64,000 nt of DNA. It comes from Lates calcarifer (lineage: Eukaryota; Chordata; Actinopteri; Centropomidae). Made by a program: the position numbers and the translations under genes. The notes under the pieces were generated by a model. It saw only the letters and a list, made by a program, of their open reading frames with translations, was not told the DNA's origin and did not search any database. Shown here one piece after another: positions 14,086 through 29,012 of the stretch. Every line of letters begins with the position of its first letter. Position 1 is the stretch's first letter. The stretch covers positions 16,554,813-16,618,812 of the forward strand of contig NC_066833.1 in the NCBI RefSeq assembly GCF_001640805.2, read 5' to 3'.

Positions 14086-16320
14086 ATCTGTGACTGTGAG
14101 CAGCCGGAGCGCTTTGTTTCCCACGGGGCTGGCTGTGGTTGCTGTGAGTTCCGACTATTGGGCTTATGCTCATTAAAATGCTTAGACAGGAACAGGTCTC
14201 AGTTGAGCCTTTACACAAAGCACGCCGGATTTCATGTATTTCCAGAGCACAAAGTCAAAGCCTCCTTCGGGGGAAAAAAAAAGTCTCTCTCACTTTCTTC
14301 AGTGCAGCCGCTACTCTCTGTGTCCCATAATTTGCTTTCTTTTCTTCCTCTCTGAAATTCCAGGGGTGGGTTGACACTCTGAAATGACACTGCACTGTGA
14401 GGGATAGGTTGTGACTTTTGGAGGTAGGAGTGTGTTTTTAAGGGGGGTGGGGATTATGTTTAGGGGTGCTCCTCTTTTGACTGAAACTCTATACAGGACT
14501 ACATGAAGCTCTTCTGTGGATAACCAGAAGGAAAAATGCACAAACATCAAATAGTCTCGTTTTTATTTTGTTTCCTTTCTGAAGACATAGCTTTTTAAGC
14601 ATTTGTTGTTTGACAGTCTGCCTATGCTGTGTATTTTTTGATAATTAGCTGTATCTGCCAAATGTGGAACTCAGACATGCATAGGCCTGTCATTTGCAGC
14701 TGCAGTGCTCTTTGATGTCTTGCTCACAGGTAGCACGTAAAGCTTTACTCTCTCACACATGCTAATTCCAAGTTCAGTGTTGAGCCATAAAAATGTTTAA
14801 TGAGTTTTCACGCTTTCAAAGTCCGCTCCAACATCTGGTCCTGTTCCTCTGTACCCTCAGAAATGGACAGGTGATGTTTTCTGCTCGAGTGTCAGGGTTA
14901 TAGTTTACATTTGTTGTTGAAATACATCTCTCATGTTATGGGTGATGGAGGTCATTTATGCACTGAATTCAGAATCTGTTTCATTTACAATTTAAATGCT
15001 TTTCCAGTGCCATACCACCAAAAGAGGCTTAAAATGATGACGTGAAAGCTGCGATGGTAATAGCTTTCAGATGAGACTGAAGTCTGCCGTTAAACACTGT
15101 AGTTTAGCTAAACAATATAAGTCTGTGATTATTTTGCCAGACATTCAGTCAGGAAGTGAAAATGTTCCACCTTGTTAAATGTTGGTTATATCTCATTTTG
15201 TTTACATAGCAAGAGGTCAGAACAAAGTCAGTCTGGACACTCCTGTTGTTGAACTCATTTGGTGCAACAATAATACACATTTGAGTTTGGTGTGGCTCTG
15301 TTCATGTGATCAGAAATGAGTGTAACATATCTGTGAGCTCACAAACACTTCTTAACAAAGCAGGGGATACACACCAATAATTAAGATGAACCTTAACTCA
15401 TATTGCTGGATCCACAAGCAGAAATCCTTAATGCTAATCCAGGAGGAACCTTTAGGGGCAGGGGGTTAGGTTAGCTGAACAGTGGTGTTGGCAGAAATTG
15501 TGTAGAATCTGCTAATGCAAGAGCAAATATTCAGACAAGCCATATGCACAAAAACTGAATGTGAAATGATTGTGATCTTTTCTAACCAGAGCCAGAACCT
15601 TTCTGTAACCTTATCCAAGTTGTTTTAGTCATCCAAGTAGCCATGCTATCTTTTTGGAGCTTAGTTGGTCATATGGCTCCCAGTGGCTCTTCCATTTGGA
15701 CCACCTAGTTGTTTGAGTTAGATTCACAAAATTCAATCACACCGATGCTATACCTACAATGTCAAATTGTCTCCCATGCAAAAGATTATTATATGTAGTA
15801 TATGTATTATCATGTAGTTAAATTTATTGACCCGACTGGAAAAGCTTTCAAAAGAAAAAAGATGGATGTATTTAACAAAACAGCCTAACTTTTACAAGAT
15901 CATGTCAACAGCTTTTTGAAGCTTTTTATTGTTTTAAGAGATACACAGGCAGTGTTATTTTCCAGTGGATTACTCAGGAGTAACATTGTGCTGAATTCCT
16001 CCATGACAGTTATTGGGCTAATTTTGGTTTACAACATATATTACGGAGCATAATGGAATGATAATCTAGGAGAGGAAAATAAGAGCTTTGTATTGTTAAA
16101 AGAAAAAAAATGTAGTGTTGTTGTTTTCTGTTGTGAGAGTTGGGCTCTAACCCACAGTATTGCATTGTGGTATTGGTATTATGTACTACAGCTTATATTC
16201 TATATACTAATAACCGTCACGTATAATAGCTTTTCCTTAACCATTAGTCCTTGTTTCATTCGATGCATGATATCTTTACCAGCTCTGGCAATCCTCGGAA
16301 GAGCACAGAATACACAATAC

Positions 16321-16362
16321 CACACACACACACACACATACACACATACACACATACACATC
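16321..16362. repeat. CA/CATA microsatellite
   Basis: Nine CA units followed by interrupted CATA/CACA units. Confidence 0.95.
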
Positions 16363-19300
16363 CCTGTCCATTTCTAGTTTCCAACCTGACTCTGTTTGAC
16401 TGACATGTCAAACATGTGGGTCATGCATACTATACATTAGAGCTGTATACTTGGTGCTGCCATGTGGACGGTGTGTGCAGGTTCTGTGTAGTGGATGAAC
16501 CTAATGAAGCCATTACTGTCACAACAACAGCACCCTCATCTGTCCAGGAGAAAGCCCTGGCATTTAGACCATGACTGAAACTTTAGCCAAACAGGCTTTT
16601 GGGCTTCAGTTAGCAGGTATTAGTTAAAAAAATATATTTTGCATGAGTGAACAACACAAGGATTGCTTAATTTATGGTATAAGTTTTAAAATACATTGTG
16701 CTGTTGGTGGTACAGCATGTTTATACTATTCAGACTTTACAAAGACCTAACTCATTTCTCTTGGCTTTTAGTGCTAGTATTTACAAAATGTTTATTTTTA
16801 ACAATACAGGCATATATTGTTATTATTTAGTATTGGTGTCATATACATTTTGCCTACATATATGCCATATACATTGTGCCTAGTACAAATAAATTCTCCC
16901 TTAAGGATCATAAAGATCAGGTAAGCTTTCTTCCAGGAGAGGGAGACATAGTTCAGCACTTGGCAATAATAAGGCTCCAAGGTGTAGACAAAAGGCTGTG
17001 TGTTCACCTTCATTCTTTCATGACTGTGTATCTCATTTTATTGGTTTGTTTCTTACACTGCGTCTGGCCTAACATGATTTGTAATTAATGTGCTCTACCT
17101 GGATCTGAACAGAAATTTCAGCTGTTTGTGAGTGTGCATTTTACTTTACTGGTGATTATTGGGTGCTCTGTGACTTTACTGTCACCAGAGGTCCTTGTCT
17201 GTCGTCATATATTTTTCACTGCCTACACAAGACTGCATCATCATATCCTGAATGAGAGTACAGGTTGAGGCATATTACAAAGGGAAGTGGCTACTGATTG
17301 GTCAGTGGTTCACTTTGCTGTTTTCTGTTGCTATGAACATGGACATCAAAACAGTGTCACCCTTCTCTTACTTTAATTAATTCCAAGCTTGCAGACAGGA
17401 GTCAGTCAAAGTATAATTTAATGATGCAGCAGATACTGGGCATAAAAACCCTATGTTTAACTGCCCTGCAAAGAAATGCAGGTTCCTTTTTTTTGAGAAA
17501 ATCAGATGCCTGTACATGGGCACACATATTCGTCCACTTACGGTGCCTCACAGTCCCTCACTGTGGCCCATGGCACAATGAGCAAGACTTTGACTATAAA
17601 AGGAGAGACAAGGCTGTTGAAGAGTTATTTTGAAAGTGATGTGCGTACACAACCACATCCTGCCCTGAGTGGGAGATGACATGAGCAATGCATGCACTGC
17701 AGTGAATACTGACTGCTGTGAAAATGGGCCACTGCTTATCACAAATATTGTGATATACACTATTTTTGCTTGCTAAATTTATATATATATTTATATAAAT
17801 AAACAGTCACATTTAAAAAGGTTATGTGAAACATAGCTACACTTTAAAAGTGAAAGTAGAAATAGTAATAGGCTGAAGAAAATAGAAATAGAATAGAAAT
17901 AGTTTGCACATTAAGTGTCCAAAAGAGGCATTAAGTATATGTCAAATTAAAATGTTGTCTTTGTAGTTGTAATTTTTGTGGCTTTGTCCTCTTTGTGACC
18001 CAACAGAATCCTCCTGTAATTCACACAAGGGAGATCTTATAAGTCCAGGTGCTCCTCCTGGAACATCTGCTGCCTGCAGATTACACAATGACAGGCTGCC
18101 ACCAAGTGGGGTTGATCCCAGTGTAACCAGAGAGACAGACCTTTGGGGATTCAGGCTCTGTGTATGATCACACAGACACTTTCGCCTCTCAACGGTGATG
18201 GGTGTGACAGGCTAAATACAGGCTTTGGCCTCAGCTGGACACCCGTTCTCCTCTCATTAATAATGTATCATTGGACCACCGTTGTGCCATGCTGTGAGGG
18301 TAGCCTGATGGGGAAGCACCAGACATCTCAAGACAGTTGATGTGTGGCTCACCATTATTTATTAATGGGATTGTCTGGTCAGAGACATTGCAGTGGCCTA
18401 TTAAATCTGTCACAGTCTCAAACAAAGCTCTTATGCTGGACATACTGCTGCAGAGCTGATGATGGTGCTTTACTAAAATGAAACTGAACTGCGTCAGTTG
18501 CTTTGTTAGAGTTGTACCAAAGTCTTCCTGTATTAGAGGAGGCCTTTGTCTGCTGCATTAATGCTGACTCTTCAGTTTGGTTTATTTAAGTGATGCATTG
18601 CCGCAGTGTTTTCCTGTGAATCATCCTCCTTGATCCCACACACCATTAATTAACATTACCCAAAGTATACTTATTACAGCTTATATATCTAAAGATGTTG
18701 CAGCTGCATGTTTTTTTTTTTTTTTTGCCTTCCATTTCTTCAAATCTGTGGTTGCTTAATGGGGAACTTCCCCTGTGCACTTCCTGCCTCATGACTATAT
18801 CTAAATACATGTCGCTCTCAAACAGCCTCTTTTTCAGATGATGCTGTGCTTTAAAATTTCCCTGCACAACTGTTAGGTTTTTATCATTACCTAAAGACCT
18901 CATCTTCCTTCCTTTTTTAAAATCTCTGATGTTATCTTTCTTTACTATATGGACATGTACTCTGTACATGTATTTTCCATGCTGCTATATTAAACCCACC
19001 ATTAAAGGAACATGTTACTGTGATAATGAAGCTGTAACTGTTCTGTATCTGAAATTTGCTTTGTTGTTTGATGTCTGTAGGGGTTCACTTTGCCATTTAA
19101 CCTTTTAAAGTGGCAAGACCCTAAAGGTTAGAGTTTAAGGCTGCCCTTTATTCTTCTTAACTGGGGAGGGTCATGCTGGGTATAATTACACAGTTATGCA
19201 CCCTAAGAAGAGAGGCCACCTCACCTTAGTGCAGTGATCACATAAAGTGCATGCCTAACAGGATAAGACATGCTGCAGTTTCACTTTTACCCCTTACCAT

Positions 19301-22300
19301 GTCTGCGCACAAGAGCTTTAATGTCCCAGCACTATTTTGGGGATTATAGGCTTCTGGGAATACATTTAAAAAATGATTGTGTTGTTATTACAGACTTGTT
19401 TGGTTATCAACAAAAGTCTGTGAAAATGAAAACCAGGTTTCATTTCCTGTTTCTAGTTATAATGAGCTTTGTAGCTACTGCTGCAGGGACACACAAAAGA
19501 CAGGGATAAAACAAAACAAAAAAATACTACATTATTAAACTCTAGAATGTGAGGGGAGTATATGTATGTTTTGGTGTTCATATTGCGTGTATGTTACACC
19601 TACAGGTTCCTCTGTAGCGGTGCACAGCATGAAGTGGAAACAGCCTGCAACATAAGGAAGAGAGAAAATGTCCTAAATAGCAGAAGCCGGAAGTACCAGT
19701 TCAAAAAAATGGCCCATGCTTTGTCTAGGCGGCTTCCTTAGACCCACTTTGAGCTGTACACACACATAAACACATACAAGTGCTTATCCACATTAATTAA
19801 GGGGAGATTAAACCATTCTCAGACCAAATTCTGAATACCATAGCTTTAGTGGCCTTGTTTCACAACAGACTCTTTAAACTACAGCAGACATAGGTACAGA
19901 ACACATAAGATATAATGTAAGCGTGCATGCCTTTGTGGCTTTATTACAAATGTAAATAGAGCTGCATGTCTTTTCAAAGGATCAACATGTAAATCCCTAC
20001 TTTGGCCAATATACTATACATCCAGCTGATACATGCTGTATCTGGCCAGGGCTATAGGAGCACTGATAGCTAAGCGCATTCCTCAGACGGTTTTCATCAA
20101 GCTCTCTAAATCCACCAGGTTTAGTGTGTTTCTGTCTGAAGAGCTCACCAGTTCAGTTCACCTTACTCTGGTCCATAGTGCATAGTAGGAAAAGATAACA
20201 TTAAAATGATATATGACAGACATTGTGCAGGACTTGCACATGCTTGTGCAATATGAAACACATAGACAAAACATATACTTGACACATGATCACACAAGAG
20301 GTGTGGTTATTAAATCACGAGACCTAATGCTGGTTTGACTTGCATAAGCCCAGCCTTGTTATTTAACAGCTACACCTCATATATGTTACTTAAAAATAAT
20401 TTATTATCATAATCTATTCTTAAAATATACAAATTATGTTTCACATCTCCCAAGTATGATGTGTGCAGTTTTTAGTAGGATTTACTTATCATGCTGTTCT
20501 GTACATTGTGTAGTTTCTCACGTAATGTTCCTCACCATGACATTTCAGATGATTTATGATGATGATCATGAAACAAACTGTCAGTGTAAAAAAATACCTG
20601 CAAACAGAACACAGGGGTGTTCACAGCCCTGAGCAGTTGCTGAGAACATGTACAAGCTACATACAAGCATATTTCATTTGATGAACAAGATATTCTTGTC
20701 TTCCTGACCTGCTTACTTACAAGAATTACAAATTCAACAATTAGGAATCCAGTCAACAAAATCTTCAGCTTTATTTAAACACTGTTGAAATGGAAATCCA
20801 CCAGTGCAGTTAATTTAACTGTGGAGTTTTGCTTCTACAGAAAGTCACTGCAGCTCTTAAACCACATCCTGTTACACACCTTTGAAACTTCTGGGTTCAG
20901 ACAACTTCACAAACAAGCTGCTGTAACACACAGTGAAACTGTAACTTGCAATATGGTGAGATGTGAATGCATGATAACACTTTCCTCTCTTGTTAATAAT
21001 AATCTGTTTTTGTCATCTTAAGTGCTACTGCAGTACCAGTATCAAATAATAACTTTTTAAATTAAAAATGCCACATTATAAGTTCTCAAAAATTCATTAT
21101 ATGTAATTTGAGATAAATGCTAACCCTGTGCAGACAGTGTAATAAGCAGTTGAGAAAGCCATACTGTAAGATTGCAAACATCACTTTGACTGCATAAGTA
21201 GGAGGAGGAGAAGTTGACACATCGTGGAGCTCAGAGGATTTGTCAAGAGCATTATCCTGCTCTGTACAATGATGTATACAAGCCCAAAGGACTTAGCTAG
21301 AGAGCAACATCATTAGTGGAGCTTTGCTTCTTTGTGTCCAATAACAACAGTCACAAATGTCATGTATCAGTGCCCTGTCCTGTTATTCATGGGTAATACT
21401 GCAAAACCGGAGGGTCGTTTTATTGTGTGTGTCATTTTCTGTCTAAATGGTTAGGTATCATGGTGGTGCATGCTCCAAGGAGGTATTAAGTGGTGTACTG
21501 GTCAGTGCTGCAAACTGAACTTAAGTCTGTACTCTGGACAGAAAGACACACTTAGTCTTTGCTCAAAAGGGAACTACTTTGTTCCTGCTGTGCACACAGC
21601 TCTCAGCATTTTTTTCAGACTAAACTTGTGACTGTGACAAAGCAGTAAAATAGGAATTGCCCTGTCTCTTAATTCATCTACTTAGCAGCCTAATAAATGT
21701 GTTATTAGGTCACTATCATGTTTATTTATCTAACTGAAGCTTGATATATGTCACTGCTAAATGAAAGGACCATTTACTCAGCATGTGAGGTGAAATACCA
21801 AATAAATATTGCCTGCAAATGTCTGCATATACACCTCAGTGTTTGCTTTTTACAGGTCTACTTGTAAAACATATGAAGGTTTATCAAAACACTGCAGTTG
21901 TTCTTCTGATGAATATATCATTTGAAGGTTCATCTCACATGTCTTTCCTCTAGATCTTTCTGTCACTCTGTCAGCTGCAGGGGTCAGATGTTTTCCTCAA
22001 CTTTGACAAACACATTATTTTTAATGACAGCTTGTCCAAGCTCTGCATTTTCTCCCACTGTTTGTGCCTATCAAACTAAAACACTCACTTCCAGTGCTTA
22101 CATCACGTGATACATCGCTGCCACACAAATTCTGTCTCCCCCCTTAAACAGGCAAACTGGCATCTCACTTCACACATACTCCTCTCACTTCCTGTTCTTC
22201 TGTCACACATGATCACTGTTATTATCCCAGCTTAAACCCTTGTGCTCAGTGTTCTGCTTGTATGACACAGGTTCTTGTACTAAAGTTATAGCTTGTAATT

Positions 22301-22632
22301 TTGTGAATTCTTCCTGGTTATACACATATACTGCACGTATATGGGGATGTCGGTGCTTAAGGGGAGCATTTGGTTTGCCAGACTCACAGCTGGTGAGCTA
22401 GCTGTGCACACCAGGGTGACTTTTGCACCTCTAAGGTTGCAAGCACATGTCACATCGAATCACACGACACTATATCTCTGTCAGTGCACACGGGGCACAT
22501 CTGCTTAGCTAATCAGATTATAAAAATTTTAGTACAGTGAGCCAAAGAAGTAGTAAGATGTTTCTTTTCAGAATTAGGTTGACTTTGTAGCTATTCTTTT
22601 TAAATGCTCTGAAATTATTAATAATAGTAATA

Positions 22633-22690
22633 ATAGTAATAATAATAATGCTCTGAAATTATTATTTCAGAGCATTATTATTATTACTAT
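22633..22690. repeat. perfect 27-bp-arm hairpin
   Basis: Arms 22633-22659 and 22664-22690 are exact reverse complements around a four-base loop (TATT). The core ATGCTCTGAAAT pairs with ATTTCAGAGCAT. A further direct copy of ATGCTCTGAAATTATTA starts near 22605. The outer arms are TAA/ATT-rich, so it may have grown by repeat inversion, or be a tiny inverted-repeat element. Confidence 0.9.
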
Positions 22691-23999
22691 GTGTAGTTAA
22701 TTTAACCTTGGTGTTTTGTATTCATTTAAGTAGTTATATACTAGTGTAAGGAAAGCTTTTCTAAAATCCTTTTCTACTTGCCTACCCTCAGGTTAGTTTC
22801 AGGTTCCACTTTTTCAGTGCAGTTTGTGTTTGTCGGTCATGATTTTCAAGACTGCCGGTTGACATGTTAAATAATTTTGCAGTTTTTGCAAACCAGTTCA
22901 CCTCTGGCAAAAGCTGCCTGACTGCCAGGCTGCTTTTATTGCTGACAAATCCTGCAAATTGACTTTGGCTCTTTGGAGATAGCTCTGGGTATAAATTCCT
23001 CTTGCTGGGGTATTGTCATCATTTTGTCTGCGTCCTGTGTGCAATTGCTAAAGACTTTTGTCGTTATATCATGTTAATTTAAGGAACAACACTCACCCTG
23101 GTCCTGTCAGTCTTTTTGGCTGCTACCCTTGCTATGTAACTGTGTAAGCCTGACACTGTAAATTCAAGTTACATTCTTTACCAAACAGCAGGAGCTGTTA
23201 ATTACTCTAAATAACGGTTGACAGCTTTCATAGAATGAGGAACAGGTCAGACAACTCTGTCTTTGTATTATATGTATATATACTTTCTATTTGCTCTGTT
23301 TATAAGGTTTGGTACAGCTGTTTTAATTTATTTACTTGCTTATTTTGCTAGATTGCTGTCAAAATATGCACACAGATAAATAAACATACATTTCTGCAAA
23401 GTGATCAGTTTGTAAGCCAGATATTTCCCCTCTGCCACAAATCTCGAGTATAGCTCAAAGCTTCTGGGAGTTTCTTTGTCACGCATAGCAACGGTTATGG
23501 TGTGTCACTGGATTGGCCGGCTTTTGTGTCTACCTATCACACAATAGCAGCACTGCTTTTTCCCACCATGGGTATGATAATGAAGACAAAGATGAATTGT
23601 CCTTTCCTTGGTGTGGTCTGAATTACGAACATAAAGACGCTGAACCTCCCCATACAGATGAATGAACATTTTTGTCCTAGCCCCAGCTTCTTAATATACG
23701 CTACCTATGGTTAATGGTGAATATAGAGTAAATCTTTCTCATATAAATAAGTTACACTGATAGATTTTATGATCTTGAATCACATTTAACACCATGAGCC
23801 CATGTGAGTGTGTCTGATGCATTGCAAAGTAGTTTTCTTCTTTTTCTGTACTGACTGAGCTACTACTACTGCTACAACTACTTTGACTAAGCTCTGTTAT
23901 TCTATGCTAGTGACAAAACAGATAACTAGACACACATATTTGGTGCCATTAGGATTTGTTTTAAATTGACTCCTTTATAAATTGTTTCATTACTTACAA

Positions 24000-24000
<1 letters not shown>

Positions 24001-24034
<34 letters not shown>
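24001..24034. repeat. TG microsatellite
   Basis: Seventeen uninterrupted TG units. Confidence 0.97.
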
Positions 24035-24037
<3 letters not shown>

Positions 24038-27000
24038 GGTTTCATCTCAAGGAATTCTGAAAATGTTTCTGTCTTTTTATTTAGTTGTATACAATAACTG
24101 CTGGCTGGTTATAATAAGCACCCTGTAGCTGTGATTCATTCACAGTAATGCATTAGCTGTTCCATTAGAGCACAACAGCTTGGCTAAGGTATACATTGCT
24201 CAACAACATTTGTGCTGTGATGCATACCTAAAGGAACAAAGCTGTGCCTAAACATAAGAAACATGCCTGAACAGGTAGACAATTTTTTTCCCTGGGGAAA
24301 AATGTCAAGCATTCTGTTGACCTGCACATTGTGAACCAAATGAGCAGAAAACAGTTCACTGGGGAGAAATAGCCCACAAGCCTTTATTTTTAATAGTTGT
24401 ATACGCTTTCCCTAGCAACCGAGAGGACCCCTAGATAAAACCATTGGAGTGTTTCATGTATTTTGAGTAGTAACACTGATGAAAAAGATGTAATAGTGCA
24501 GGAACATTAATGATCAGATGACATGGAAATACAACACATGCAGCAAAACCGCCACTAAGCCAGGAAAGAAGTAGAGGTACAAGCTGATTTCTTAAGTCAC
24601 TAATACTTGCATACTGATTTGTTTGGATATCAGTATGTATCTGATATAGTGAAAGTAATTGTATGGATTTGGAGCTCTGGCCAACACAGCAGCCTCTGAT
24701 AATGTGTGAAAACCTAAAATCTCCTGTCTGCTACCATGGAAACAGAATTGAAGAAAATGGACTGGGCGCTCAGGTTTTAGATTGAACATGAGGGAGGAGC
24801 ACGACAGAGAGATGAGTCTCACCATGCTGCTGCTAGCAGCTGTGAGATTCTGTCACTTCCTCCTGCATGTATAAATAATAACATGTAGGATCAAGCTTTG
24901 CATTTCCTCTTAAACAAAGACAGTGGGAGGTTATGATGGTACATTAGTTTGCTGCTAACAATAAGGGGTGTTTATTAAGTTTTATTGTATTCCATGTGTT
25001 GTATAGATACTAATCAATTTATTTGTATTGGCAAAGGGCCAATTATTGCCAATTATTTGACTTGAGAAAAAGCAAACAAGACAAGACTTGAATGATTATT
25101 CGATTAATTTTCTATTCATGCCACACACAGAAGATGATCAGCATGATAGCATAGCAATATGTATATAAGAATAATTCAGGTCATTAAACTGAGACTGCAC
25201 AGATAACATCAAGTAATACTTAGTCCATGATACAAGGGGACATAATAGATCATTTCACGAGCCTCTTTACCAAACTAACAGTACAATGTGGTTGCTGATA
25301 TATAGTATAGTAGCCCCTTTTGAGCAGCAGATGCTCCAGTGTGGTCTCATTCCCAAAGCACATTACGTATGTGGCCATAGGCAGCGTCAGAGGCATCTGT
25401 GCTCTTCGAAGTGGGCTACAGTCAGTCCAAGTCCCAGCCGGTCCAGAGGGTGCCCGTCACAACACTGGCAGGTGGCCTCGTGGTGCCTCAAGCCAAGTTC
25501 ACCACAATCAGCCCTTAGTGTCATCTCAGTGTCATTTGCATTCCTTTTCATTGACAGTTATCAGTTCTTGTGTGGGCTGGCATCATCATGGAATGCAGAC
25601 CCATACAGGTTGGGGTAATTCAGTAAATATTTGTAGTCCATGCTCTGCCACACATGCAGAGATTAGGTTCAAGCTTTCCAGCCTGTCTTCCCTTGATATA
25701 TTCTTGAGGAAAATGCTGTGCTCTTTAGCTATATTGACAGTGTCTTATAATGTGTAATACTGGCTAATGTGCTTCCAAAAACGTTTTTACATTTTTATAG
25801 GACAATGGGGATCTGTGACCAGACTGCTCATAAGCATGGCAGAGGACTTCGACTGGTATCATAGATGTGTGTAAATGTATAAATTGTGTGGCCTTTTGGT
25901 GCTTCTTTAAAGGCCAACCCCCCCCCCAAAGAACTAACATGTCCTTTTCCCATACTAAAAATGACTCTAGATTAAATGCAGCCTCATGGGAAAGAAGATG
26001 AATGTGAAATTGTGCCAGTCCCTGAGCAGAGCCTATTGTTATTGTTTCAGCACAAATGTTATGGTCTATAGACGTGTTGCAGTTACGTAATCTCTCTCTC
26101 CCCCTCTCTCTTTCTCTCTCTCTGCTCATGAGATACAGCTGTCGCCTCTGTCAAGCAGAATGAGTGAGAACAGGTTCTCTTTTTCTTCTTTAAATAGGTA
26201 TTCATTTTTTTTCCCTCAAACTTGGTGACAGCCTCCAAGTAATGCAGCCTCATCAGTGCTGTGGTTTGCACATTCAGTGAGGTCACCAAGGTTTCTGTTA
26301 ACTCAAAGCTCTCACGTACAGCTTACTCCACTACAGTGTGCAATATTCATAGTCTTGAATGGGTAAATGTACTGTCATTTATTAAATTATTACCTTTTTA
26401 ACTTTTCTCTGTATTTAGTTTTATAGGGCAGGAAAGAACTATTTAGAAAACAGACTGAAGTCATATACTGAATAAATCTGTCTGCAGTTTCACCCTGCAG
26501 CTCCTGTCTTTTATGTACATGAGCTCACATGGCCTCCGGACAGATTACAACAATCAGCTTCAACCTAGTTCTGGCAAACCAGTTGGGTGTGTACCTGTCA
26601 CCTCTCATTACAGCACAGGGTGACAGCAGACACAGGTAACTCTCGCTGCAAGGTAGATTTCTAGTATAACCCATCATAAGCTTTATACAGTGTTCTCTCA
26701 CTGTTTTGAAGCAACCCTGAAGATTGCAGCTGGACAGGTCTGGCTCAGTAAAACAGTGAATTTAAAACAGACATTGTTCTGTTATGTTAACCCAGCACCT
26801 GAGATCAATTTAACAAGATGTGATCTGTCTTGTTAGCCAGTGGAAATTCTAAAAATTGCCTTTTAGCAGTTTTACAGTGGGAAGCTACTGTAAGCTACAG
26901 CTTGAGGCAGAGTAGGGAGGGGCAGGGAATATGCTCCTCCTTAGGGCTGGCTGAACATGGGCCTGATGCAGCTGCAAGGATGCAAGGAAGGAACTTCTGA

Positions 27001-27546
27001 GTGAGCTGCACAAGGCTAGGTAGGATCGTTTAGTTAGTCTAATGTAAAGTAGGGTTGTGGTGGGGAGGTTTGGGTTTTTATTTCCTCTGAAGTTAAGAGA
27101 CATAGGATGTTTAACAGTCATTTCAGTGTGAGCAAATGCTTTGGCAGGCTTTAGTTATACATCTGTCTTAACAGCAAAGTTAGGCCTGTTACATATAAAA
27201 AACTTCTCTAATGTAAGGATGGGTTTCTTTACATTAGTAAGGTTTTACAGTTTCTTTTCAAAAGCTGATGCATTACTTGATGTGCAACAGTCCTCTGGAA
27301 TACATGGGCAAGTTTACTCAAATCTAAGCAGCTTTTGCTGTCAGCACAGTTTAAAAAGATAGTTCAAGCTTTAGAAGTGAAGATTATCATTGCTTTTTTG
27401 GTCTGTTGTGGACTTGACTGCCAACACTGATGACAGATGCGATGTCAAATTGCTCCAAATGGCCAAGTTATTATTCAAATCTTATAGCCCAGTGTGAACA
27501 GTAAAAAGCACCAAGATTCTACAGTATTAAAAACAAAAGTCAATTT

Positions 27547-27560
27547 TTTATTTTTTTATT
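27547..27560 (-). terminator. beta-thymosin poly(A) signals
   Basis: Two AATAAA motifs on the minus strand (27560-27555 and 27552-27547) lie about 400 bases past the thymosin stop codon, a plausible 3' UTR length for this family. Confidence 0.5.
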
Positions 27561-27829
27561 TTGCATATTTAACAAACTTGTGCATTCCGGTTTTGTTTTT
27601 TTACAAAAAGAAACACAGCTTGCTTTGTGAGATTTCACAGGTGGCCAGTGTAGGGCAACAAATCAAAGTGTATGTTCCTCAGTTGTTCCATGACACACCT
27701 GGAGATTTAGCCCCAGCAAAACAGATTAACAGGAACCCACGCCAAAATTGAGCCACACTTCCTTACTGTACAAAAAGAGACATCTAGACAAGAGAGTGGT
27801 GTGTGGCTGTGCAGCCATCATCTTGGTTA

Positions 27830-28258
<429 letters not shown>

Positions 28259-28889
28259 TCAGTTAACACACCTGAGCAGGTGGGAGGCTAATTAGAAGTG
28301 ACTTAACTTGTAAAACTACTTAGGAATTTAAAATAACTGGGGCTGACAATGACGTTCACTCAAAATACGCCTCGTGTGTCAGATGAAGAAACGCTTTGTA
28401 CCAGTGAATGAGTGTAGCTGGGGGACCACCGCCCTTTAATGCGAGCTAGACGAGCAGATTGGCTCATGTCAGTCCCACTTTCAAAAATAAACCTGAGATT
28501 TCAGACAGAATGCATGCACCGAATACAAGATTTAATATCCTCAGCGACGTAAATTAGGCTTACTGACACAGCATGCAGCGTGTGTCGATTCATAGACCAC
28601 ACATCAAAAGCAACAATGTAACCGTTACGTTCTTCGGTCACTCTGTAGCATTTCTTTGTTTGAATAGTTCAAACTTTCGGTATTTTCTCGTTGACTCCAT
28701 TAGCTTTGTTAGTTTTGACACATCTTGCGCAGCTGACACCGTTTGATGATGAGCCAAGACAATGAGGGCCGATAAGGAGAAACGTAATAAAACTCATAAA
28801 GAGTCACTAAATCATTCATCAGCCTGGCTAATCTGAAAGCGGGCGAAAAAATCCCGCATATGATTAAATAGAGATGGGAAAACACTCAC

Positions 28890-29012
28890 CAGGGTTTAAG
28901 CCAGAGAAGTGACAGAGAGACAAAGATCTGGTTGGCGTATCAGCAGAGTGATGCCTCCAGTGTCAATCACACTATAAATACTGCGCAGTATGCAAATAAT
29001 TCCCTGACGTCA
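28890..29012 (-). promoter_or_regulatory. beta-thymosin promoter and untranslated first exon
   Basis: Reading on the minus strand: a palindromic CRE TGACGTCA (29012-29005), an octamer ATTTGCAT (28997-28990), a 14-base palindrome ATACTGCGCAGTAT (28991-28978) and a TATA-like TATTTATAG (28980-28972). A start about 30 bases on, near 28945, would give a short 5' UTR exon ending at 28890 with the donor CTG|GTGAGT. A second CRE core lies inside the coding start at 28168-28175. Confidence 0.65.

Noticed and set aside
13843..14355. 170-codon + strand frame
   Set aside because: It overlaps the EGFL6 signal-peptide exon antisense and has no recognisable domain.
25320..25757. 145-codon + strand frame
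   Set aside because: No domain or family is recognised; the GC-richer patch is reported as a finding, but the frame is not supported as a gene.
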